A DNA stretch of 64,000 bases from Gemmatimonadota bacterium (GTDB lineage Bacteria > Gemmatimonadota > Gemmatimonadetes > Gemmatimonadales > Gemmatimonadaceae), in contig JAIUOB010000001.1 in the NCBI GenBank assembly GCA_020161135.1, positions 744,001 through 808,000 of the forward strand. The letters are read 5' to 3'. The position numbers and the translations under genes were made by a program. Position 1 is the first letter of the stretch. Each line of letters begins with the position of its first letter. Below, one piece after another: positions 58,033 through 64,000 of the stretch. The notes beneath the pieces were generated by a model. That model saw only the letters and a program-made list of their open reading frames with translations, had not been told where the DNA came from and ran no database searches.

Positions 58033-59957
58033 TTGAAGATGTCCTCCTTCGGGGTGGAATGGTCGACACCGTCCGTGAAGACGGGTCGGTTCGGTTGGGC
58101 ATCAAGTGCGGCCGACACGCCAGCAATCAGCCGCTCGGCATGGGCAACCTGATTCTTGCGCCCGATGGTGGTGGCCGGCTTGGAACGAGCCACGTCGCGC
58201 ATCGCCACGAGTTTCGAGCGGAGGTCTTCAAGAGTCACCCGATGCTCAGTGACCCCGCTGGCCGCGAAGTGCTTGCACTGGTCGAAGCACTTGAGGTGTC
58301 GAGTGCAGGGGTTGACTGAGAAGCTGTTGGTGCAGAAACCGTACGGCGTGATGTGAAACCCGTCCGCGTTGGCCGCTAGGTAGATGAAGGCTGCTTCGTC
58401 ACCGCTCTCTTGCTGGATGCGCTTGAACGACTGCCCCAAGTGGCTTTGCAGCGCCATGCCACCGACGACCATCTTGCCCACCAGTTCCTTGGCGCTCCCC
58501 GCGGGAAGGACCTTGGACGCTGCAGGGGGCAGCTTTACGAAGCTCAACTTCTCCGCGAGGTTGCGATGGTCGTACTCGTAGCTCTGAGCGACGGTCTGTC
58601 GACCGAACTGGTGCGTAATGACGGTGTCAGGCACGTTCTTGCGGAACATCTCTGTATTCATGAGATGCCGAAGGCTGTGCGGCTTGACAGACATCACCTT
58701 CGACTCAGGCGACCGCCCGTACGTGTTGAACATTGAACGGCCCGCATGACGCCCTAGCGCGATGAGCATCCCCGGGTACAGCATCGGCTTGATTTCCATG
58801 ACCTCCTGCAAGGGAAGCTGGAGCGGGTAAGTTTGCCCCTGTGTGCTCCGTCCCAGGCTCAGAAACAGGCGGTCGCTGGTCCACACCGACCTTCCGGAGG
58901 AGGTGCGAAACATCCGGCAATCCGAGTCAGGATATTGGCTGGGGTTCTGCTGTTGCAAGCGAAGCAGCTCTCGGATGGGGCCGACAAGCTCTACCATCTC
59001 GGCGACAGTTGAGACCACAATCGTTTCGAACATCGCAGGCACATGCTGGTAGGCCTCGACAAGCACATTTGGGGCGCCGTCGATATGCTTCTCGGCGTAA
59101 TAGTGCAGTCGCAAGGAGCGTGAAACGCCACCCACCGTTCCGGCCGGGCGTCCAGTGACCACGTCGATATGCTCATCCCAAACCAAGCAGTCGGCGGGTA
59201 TCGTCAGCACCTCCTCGATTCGCAGGCCCGTGAACAGAGCCAGTTTCACGACACCGAAGCGAACAGCGTCCATGTAGGTCTGGGGCTTCTCCTGGAAGAC
59301 AATTCGCGTCAGTTCAAGAAGTGCGGGAAGGTCAGGCAGCTTCTCTGCGTGCTGACGCTCTTGCAGCGAGGCGAGTAACGCTGGCGACTCCTTCCTGTTG
59401 AGGTCCGGGCGGACTGGACAATGAATGGAGATGAGGTTCTCGTCGATGTACCTTGCGACCGTCGAGAAGTCGCGAGCCGGCTTGTCGGACCATTTCTTGA
59501 GGCTCAAGACGGCGTCAAAGTGTTCGCGAGACAGTTCCCATGGCGGGCAGCGGACCAGCGAGAAGATGCGGCGAGCAGCTCTGGCGATTTGCTGCGTGTC
59601 GCCGGTCGAGCGGCCGCTGCTGCAGTGCTCGACGATGAGAGCTTTGATAAAGTCCTGCGCGTCTCCGTCGAACACTGCGTCTTCCGGCAACAGGCTGGGG
59701 TGCCATCCAGATGCGGCCGCTACAGCGGTCAGGTCGCGCGAGACCGCAAACCCACAACTTCCCGGCACGTGGAGGTCGTGGCTCTTGTTCAACTTGCGCA
59801 GGTCCCAGTCCGTGTTCGACGCGGCGGCGCCGTTATTGTCGAGTTCGATGTGCCAATCAAGTCCGCACGATGAAGCGATTCGACGCATCCGGTCGATGAA
59901 GCTCAGATAGGCCTGCGGCGGTGGCACCCGTTGCGGCGAGAGAACGTGGATGGTCAT
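58029..59957 (-). CDS. Large tyrosine recombinase (TnpB-like)
   Basis: 642 residues. The tyrosine recombinase catalytic residues are Arg in LFTGLRIEEVLTIPADCL, His-Leu-Arg in VKPHSLRHLMNTEMFR, and the Tyr in QSYEYDHRNLAEK. A Cys-rich C-terminal part (TPYGFCTNSFSVNPCTRHLK, CFDQCKHFAASG) may bind zinc and is typical of the larger recombinase in such trios. It has a 4-base overlap at both ends with its partners. About 57% G+C, lower than the surrounding chromosome. Confidence 0.88.
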   Translation of the reverse strand: MTIHVLSPQRVPPPQAYLSFIDRMRRIASSCGLDWHIELDNNGAAASNTDWDLRKLNKSHDLHVPGSCGFAVSRDLTAVAAASGWHPSLLPEDAVFDGDAQDFIKALIVEHCSSGRSTGDTQQIARAARRIFSLVRCPPWELSREHFDAVLSLKKWSDKPARDFSTVARYIDENLISIHCPVRPDLNRKESPALLASLQERQHAEKLPDLPALLELTRIVFQEKPQTYMDAVRFGVVKLALFTGLRIEEVLTIPADCLVWDEHIDVVTGRPAGTVGGVSRSLRLHYYAEKHIDGAPNVLVEAYQHVPAMFETIVVSTVAEMVELVGPIRELLRLQQQNPSQYPDSDCRMFRTSSGRSVWTSDRLFLSLGRSTQGQTYPLQLPLQEVMEIKPMLYPGMLIALGRHAGRSMFNTYGRSPESKVMSVKPHSLRHLMNTEMFRKNVPDTVITHQFGRQTVAQSYEYDHRNLAEKLSFVKLPPAASKVLPAGSAKELVGKMVVGGMALQSHLGQSFKRIQQESGDEAAFIYLAANADGFHITPYGFCTNSFSVNPCTRHLKCFDQCKHFAASGVTEHRVTLEDLRSKLVAMRDVARSKPATTIGRKNQVAHAERLIAGVSAALDAQPNRPVFTDGVDHSTPKEDIFK

Positions 59958-60745
59958 TCGTCGTTCTTGGGTAGGTCGTCAATCAGAGTAAGGGCCTGCT
60001 GCGCCCCCGCCAGCGCGCGCGTGAGCTGCCGGTAGGCCGGCGTCTCATCGGAGATTCCTTGCTTCAGATACAGGCGGACTTGGTCGCGCATCCCTTCAAT
60101 GGCCTCGACGTGGGCCCCGTGGTCTAAGGACGGCATGAACTTCGGACAGCCATAGCAAGACGTCACCGGGTTGTAGGCGCAGCTACTTTGGCCTGTCTTG
60201 CACAGTCCCACGCCGGCAACCAATCGATGCCCCACCACAGCGCCAATCTGCTGGTCCTCAGGAGCCTGCAGGACATCGCTGACTGAGACGAAGCTGCCGG
60301 TCGATATGTCCAACAGGCTGTTGTAGAGTTTCGATGCACCGAGCGCCGTATTGATGAGCTCGGCTTGCTTGAAGCTCGCCCGTATGTAGTGCGATGCGGC
60401 CTCTGCGCTCTTGTGGCCGAGGAATCCTTGGATGCTGGCTCTGTCATGCCCCGCATCGGCGAGCGTTTGCGCCCCGGTGTGACGAAGCGAGCGCGCCGTG
60501 CTGTCCAGTTGCACTGAGAACCGCTTGCAGAGAACCTCTGCCCTGTCCCAGAAGGTAACCGGGCCGGTAGCGCTGAATAGCCGCTGCCGCCCGTGGGCAA
60601 GCGCCGTCGCGTGCAGCCTCGCTACGAGCGGAACCCACTCTGGTTTGACTTGGCGCAACAGCTCGAACTCGTTGCCTGGTGTTTGCTTGGCCGCGTGGAA
60701 GGAGAGCACGCAAGCAAGGTCGTCGCTTACATCGCGGAAGCAGCA
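59954..60745 (-). pseudogene. Tyrosine recombinase, 5'-truncated (TnpA-like)
   Basis: Only the catalytic C-terminal half is present: an open frame enters from ~60745, with HTGAQ in ARSLRHTGAQTLADAGHD and the LGHKSAEAASHYIRAS (His and nucleophile Tyr), followed by a Cys-rich tail (GLCKTGQSSCAYNPVTSCYG). The Arg I box and N-terminal core-binding domain are missing. Its upstream neighbour is the truncated dehydrogenase gene, so a deletion or transposition has fused both. The apparent start (GTG 60709) gives 251 residues but probably not an active enzyme. Confidence 0.75.
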
Positions 60746-61104
60746 TTGGCATCGGCAATGTCGAGCGCACCGAAGCGCGCGACACAGTCGCGCACTGCCG
60801 CGTCCACGTCGCTCGCGTTCGTGACATCAGAGAGCGACCACGCGCATTGCGTCGCGGCGTTGGCCTCGCGGACCAGCGCCTCAGTCGCACGCAGCGCGTC
60901 CTGGTCGCGCGCCGTGAGATAGATCGCGCGCGCGCCGGAAGCCGCAAACGCGATCGCGGTGGCTTGCCCGATTCCACGCGAGGCGCCGGCGATGAACACC
61001 ACCTTGCCTGCGGCGCTTCCAGCGAGTGCAGACCGCGGGTCAATCGCAGGATACACATCGTGACGAACCGTCAGGTCGAGAAACTGCGTCTGGATCGATG
61101 ACAT
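60740..61104 (-). pseudogene. Short-chain dehydrogenase, 3'-truncated
   Basis: The first ~120 residues of an SDR enzyme: the Rossmann motif KVVFIAGASRGIGQATAIAF, ARAIYLTARDQDALRATEAL, the acidic turn SLSDVTNASDVDAAV, and then FGALDIADANA, after which the sequence ends (frame stop at 60727). The catalytic Tyr-x-x-x-Lys and the C-terminal half are missing, replaced by the tyrosine recombinase. It was divergent from the AraC gene that starts at 61272, which probably regulated it. Confidence 0.85.
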
Positions 61105-61271
61105 GGGACACTCCCTCGGGTGATTGGCGACGTACGGAGAAGTCTCTCAGCGTCCGGGAGGTCCTGCCTGCCACATTGTGTGCAATATCTGCCTAATCCT
61201 CCAAATGTGGGTGGACAAGGCGCTCAACTCCGGGAGAGATTTTTGCATCTCGCGCCACGGAGGGTGATCTC

Positions 61272-62153
61272 ATGACTATCGAGCGACTGATCGACGCGAG
61301 CGCACGCTTGCGTGCGACGCACCACGCGAGCGTACCAGGCCTGACGCTGCTCCGGCGCGAGGCGGTGAGCGCGCTGGAAGCCGTCGTCTACGAGCCGGTC
61401 ATCTGCGTAATCCTGCAAGGTCGCAAGGTCACGTCGGTCGGCGCGCAGAGTGTTCACCTCGGACCGGGCGACGCCTTGCTGGTCAGCCACGACCTGCCCG
61501 TCCAGTCGCGGATCACCCGGGCCAGCCCGCGAGAGCCCTATCTCGCGCTTGTCCTCACGCTGGATCTGGAGCTGGTGTGAAGCCTGCACGGCCTGCTCGC
61601 CGACGCGCCCTTGAAGGTGGCCGCGGCCCGCCCGCTTGCGGCTGGCAGGGCCGAGGAGGCATGGCTCCAGCCCCTCGGGCGCTATCTCGACCTGATGGAC
61701 CGCCCGCTCGACGCGCGAGTTCTCGGACCATCGATCCTCCGCGAGATCCACTATCGTCTGCTGCTTTCCGCGCTGGGAGGAATGTTGCGACGCCTGCTCG
61801 TCCTCGACAGCAACGCAAGCCGGATTGCACGGGCCATACATCGGCTCCGCCGCGAGTTCGGGACGCCGCTCAGCATGTCCTCGCTCGCGCGGAGCGCCGG
61901 GATGAGTGCGTCGTCATTTCATCAACACTTCAAGGCCGTCACCGGCACGACGCCACTGCAGTACCAGAAGGATCTTCGGCTTATCGAGGCCCATGCGCTG
62001 CTCGCCGTGCGCGGACGGTCCGTCTCCGAGACCGCCTACGCCGTCGGGTACCAGAGCCCGACCCACTTCAGCCGCGACTACCGCCGGAAGTTCGGCAAGT
62101 CTCCGCGGCAGGACGCGAGCCGTATGGACGCCGAGACGCGCATCTCCGGTTGA
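61272..62153 (+). pseudogene. AraC-family regulator with in-frame TGA
   Basis: One frame over 293 codons, broken by TGA at 61578-61580. Before it: an AraC_N-type sensing domain (SVPGLTLLRREAVSALEAVV, YEPVICVILQGRKVTSVGAQ). After it: SLHGLLADAPLKVAAARPLA and a full double HTH (FGTPLSMSSLARSAGMSASS; FHQHFKAVTGTTPLQYQKDL; SVSETAYAVGYQSPTHFSRD). The frame is continuous, so a single base change explains the break. Internal start at 61611 could still produce a DNA-binding half. Its former target is likely the truncated dehydrogenase. Confidence 0.85.
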
Positions 62154-62455
62154 TCGCCGGGCGTCGATCGGGAGAAGAATCCCGTCATGCCATTTCGATT
62201 GATTGTCGCGGTCGCGCGAACGCTGGCTTCTGCAGCGGGTGATCACATCATCGCGCGCGCGAGTCGAGCGGATGTTCGACGGATAGTCGACCCGCTCCGA
62301 TTGAAATTCCTATCTCGCCGAGGCGACGCTGCCCCGACCGACCGCAGCGATCCGCATCGCTCTTCCGCGCCAGGTTCGTCGGTGTCCTCGCACTCGGCGA
62401 TCGGGCGGTATATTCGTCCGACGTCGACCGTATACCGACCCCGAGCCGTGCCCCG
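62154..62455. other. Intergenic region with half attC and IS-like repeat
   Basis: No gene is seen. It contains the half attC at 62215-62240 and, around 62285-62314, 30 bases sharing 23 identities with the IS91-side end at 55052-55081 (GAAATTCCTATC exact). The kinase promoter is probably near 62410-62440 (TATATTCG, GTATACC) but no clear hexamer pair was found. Confidence 0.5.
62215..62240. repeat. Half attC site (left arm only)
   Basis: AACGCTGGCTTCTGCAGCGGG is identical to the left arm of attC4 over 21 bases, preceded by CGCG as a possible R'' box (CGCGAAC). No right arm or GTTRRRY core follows. It marks a former integron site near the right end of the mosaic region. Confidence 0.6.
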
Positions 62456-64000
62456 ATGACCGACACCACCCCACGTCCGATCAACGGCTTGAGTGACCGC
62501 TATGCGATCGAGCGCGAACTCGGGCGCGGCGGTATGGGCACCGTCTATCTCGCGCGTGAGCGGCGGCTCGATCGCTTCGTCGCGCTGAAGGTGCTACCGC
62601 CGGAGTTCGCGGCGGTGCCGGACCTGCGCGAACGGTTCCTGCGAGAGACACGGCTCGCCGCGGGATTCTCCCACCCGAACATCGTGCCGGTGTTCGCCGT
62701 GGAGGAATCAGACGAGGCACTCGCGTTCGCGATGGGATTCGTCGAAGGAGAATCGCTGGGCGCGCGCGTCGCCCGCGACGGCCCACTCTCCCGACGCGAT
62801 GCGGTCCGTTTGCTACAGGACGTCGGCTACGCGCTCGCCTACGCCCACGGCCGTGGTGTGGTGCATCGCGACATCAAGCCCGACAACATCATGATCGAGC
62901 GCGCGACGGGCCGCGCCTTGGTCATGGACTTCGGCATCGCGCGCGCAATCGCCCCGGTGGGCGAGTCGGCCGGGCTCACGCGCGTCGGCGAGGTGGTCGG
63001 TACGCCGGAGTACATGAGTCCGGAGCAAGCCTCGGGCGATGCTGTGGATGGACGCTCCGATCTGTACTCTCTCGGCCTCGTCGCCTGGTTCGCGACCACC
63101 GGGCGTACGGCAATGTCGGGCGACAGCACGCAGCGCATTCTCGTACGGCAGCTCACTGAGGTCGTTCCTCCCGTTACGGCGCTCCGCAGCGATCTGCCGA
63201 AGGCGCTCAGCGATGTGATCGATATGTGCTGCGCCAAGGAACCATCAGCGCGCTTCCAGTCGGCGGAGGCGTTGGTGGAAGCGTTGGATGCCACGCAGCT
63301 CGCGACGCCGGAGCTTCCGGTGGCGCTGCGCTTGCTTGCCCCAGAGCTCACCACGGCCGCCACTCGCGCGGTCGTGGCGATCGCCCTGCTCTTCATCGGC
63401 GTGGGCATGGTGGTCAGCAACGGCAACGGGAATGTGCTGGCGATCGGCGTCATCGTCTTCGCGATGTTCTGGGTGGGGCTTGTGAACGCGCTCCGCGAAG
63501 TCGGTCGGTTGCGCGGCATGGGTTTTGATGTTGTCGAGATCCAGCGGCTGCTCGCGCTCACGTTGACCGAGCGTGACGAGGAGCGGGCGCGCCGCGCGAC
63601 GGACGTGGTGCTGGTCAAGCGCCGCACGAAGCGCGTCTGGATCTCCGTGGGCCTCGCCGTCTGGCTCGCCAGTCGCATCGTGACCATCCGCTTCGGCGGC
63701 GGATCATCCGTCCGAGGCCAGATCACCGGTGCGGTGCAGACGGTCACGTTCTTCGCGTCGCTACTCGGGCTCGCCGCGGCCATCAGCGTGCTTGTGTCCA
63801 GTCCATTTCGGCGCACGGTTGCCGAGCGGTTGTTCAGTCTGTTCTGGCTCGGACGTGTGGGGCGCGCAGTGCTTTCGATTCCTGGACGGCGCGCATCAGG
63901 CGGGGCTGACGAGCCGGGCGCGCGGCGTCAGATGAGCGATGCGCCGGGCGCGCCGGACGCTGTGGCATCGCTGGCCAGTGAGGTGGCCGCGTTGCGCGAA
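62456..64000 (+). CDS. Serine/threonine protein kinase with membrane helices, C-terminus outside window
   Basis: 515 codons are visible from the ATG at 62456, and the gene runs off the right edge. The Hanks-type kinase domain (~14-275) is complete: glycine loop ELGRGGMGTVYLAR, VALK in DRFVALKVLPPE, catalytic HRDIKPDN, DFG in MDFGIARAI, and SPE in GTPEYMSPEQASG. Then two hydrophobic segments (AVVAIALLFIGVGMVVSNG; VLAIGVIVFAMFWVGLVNAL) and later two more around residues 395-445. The likely layout is a cytoplasmic kinase attached to a membrane part. Kinases of this kind are frequent in Gemmatimonadota-like genomes. Confidence 0.92.
   Translation, partial: MTDTTPRPINGLSDRYAIERELGRGGMGTVYLARERRLDRFVALKVLPPEFAAVPDLRERFLRETRLAAGFSHPNIVPVFAVEESDEALAFAMGFVEGESLGARVARDGPLSRRDAVRLLQDVGYALAYAHGRGVVHRDIKPDNIMIERATGRALVMDFGIARAIAPVGESAGLTRVGEVVGTPEYMSPEQASGDAVDGRSDLYSLGLVAWFATTGRTAMSGDSTQRILVRQLTEVVPPVTALRSDLPKALSDVIDMCCAKEPSARFQSAEALVEALDATQLATPELPVALRLLAPELTTAATRAVVAIALLFIGVGMVVSNGNGNVLAIGVIVFAMFWVGLVNALREVGRLRGMGFDVVEIQRLLALTLTERDEERARRATDVVLVKRRTKRVWISVGLAVWLASRIVTIRFGGGSSVRGQITGAVQTVTFFASLLGLAAAISVLVSSPFRRTVAERLFSLFWLGRVGRAVLSIPGRRASGGADEPGARRQMSDAPGAPDAVASLASEVAALRE

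Noticed and set aside
57550-60745. Tyrosine recombinases considered as integron integrase IntI
   Set aside because: Sizes, trio organisation with DUF6262, Cys-rich tails and overlapping genes fit Tn554-type recombinases. The IntI-specific insertion could not be recognised.
29663-61580. Recoding of stop codons (TAG at 29663, TGA at 61578) as a genome-wide feature
   Set aside because: Two different stop codons are involved, each in a single gene, while TAG, TGA and TAA all end other genes normally. Local mutations are simpler.
1-64000. CRISPR array, tRNA or rRNA genes
   Set aside because: No regularly spaced identical repeats, no tRNA cloverleaf and no rRNA-like sequence were recognised by reading. 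A tRNAscan or covariance search was not possible here.

Overview
The window is GC-rich (roughly 70% G+C by eye) bacterial chromosome. The gene content is a secreted Tricorn-type S41 peptidase, amidohydrolases with signal peptides, MacB-like permeases, LytTR and hybrid two-component systems, many AraC/ArsR/MarR/Rrf2 regulators and a membrane Ser/Thr kinase. This mix suggests a Gemmatimonadota-like soil bacterium, but that is an inference from gene content because no rRNA or ribosomal marker is present.

Region 1 (1-39.2 kb) is chromosomal. It holds short operons with 4-base stop/start overlaps: a LytS/LytTR two-component pair; an ankyrin pair with an alpha/beta hydrolase facing a MarR regulator across a palindromic operator; an ArsR-DoxX-SRPBCC operon; a Tricorn homologue; a GH10 xylanase lipoprotein; two MacB-like permeases without an ATPase; an ABC exporter cluster with a HExxH lipoprotein and a methyltransferase broken by an in-frame TAG; and a MetOD1 sensor with a hybrid histidine kinase. 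Near 24.3-25.3 kb one hypothetical gene lies between two copies of a 26-bp palindrome.

Region 2 (39.2-47.8 kb) holds enzymes and small membrane proteins of mixed orientation, including a 213-residue protein that looks like the N-terminal half of SecY. Decayed integron attC sequence is visible at 37.61 kb (half site) and 39.23-39.32 kb.

Region 3 (47.8-53.4 kb) is an IS1182-type insertion sequence followed by five integron attC sites that delimit four cassettes: a YdeI-like gene; a three-gene merR operon resembling mercury resistance; an unknown 278-residue gene; and a toxin-antitoxin pair. In every cassette the R'' box of its attC is the exact complement of the R' box before it, which is the signature of insertion as circular cassettes. 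No integron integrase is visible, so this is a cluster of attC sites lacking an integrase (CALIN).

Region 4 (53.4-62.3 kb) is mosaic mobile DNA. It has an IS91-family (HUH, rolling-circle) transposase; a TetR regulator whose C-terminus runs into the IS91 tail; a DHA2-type drug efflux pump with a 32-bp palindromic operator; a Tn554-like trio (two tyrosine recombinases and a DUF6262 protein) missing its 5' end; a truncated short-chain dehydrogenase; an AraC regulator with an in-frame TGA; and half an attC site. The efflux and recombinase genes look visibly less GC-rich than the rest. From 62.46 kb a Ser/Thr protein kinase runs off the right edge.

Regulator genes across the window repeat one layout: an operator palindrome inside or next to the -35/-10 spacer and a predicted transcription start on or next to the ATG. 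This suggests leaderless, autoregulated transcripts.
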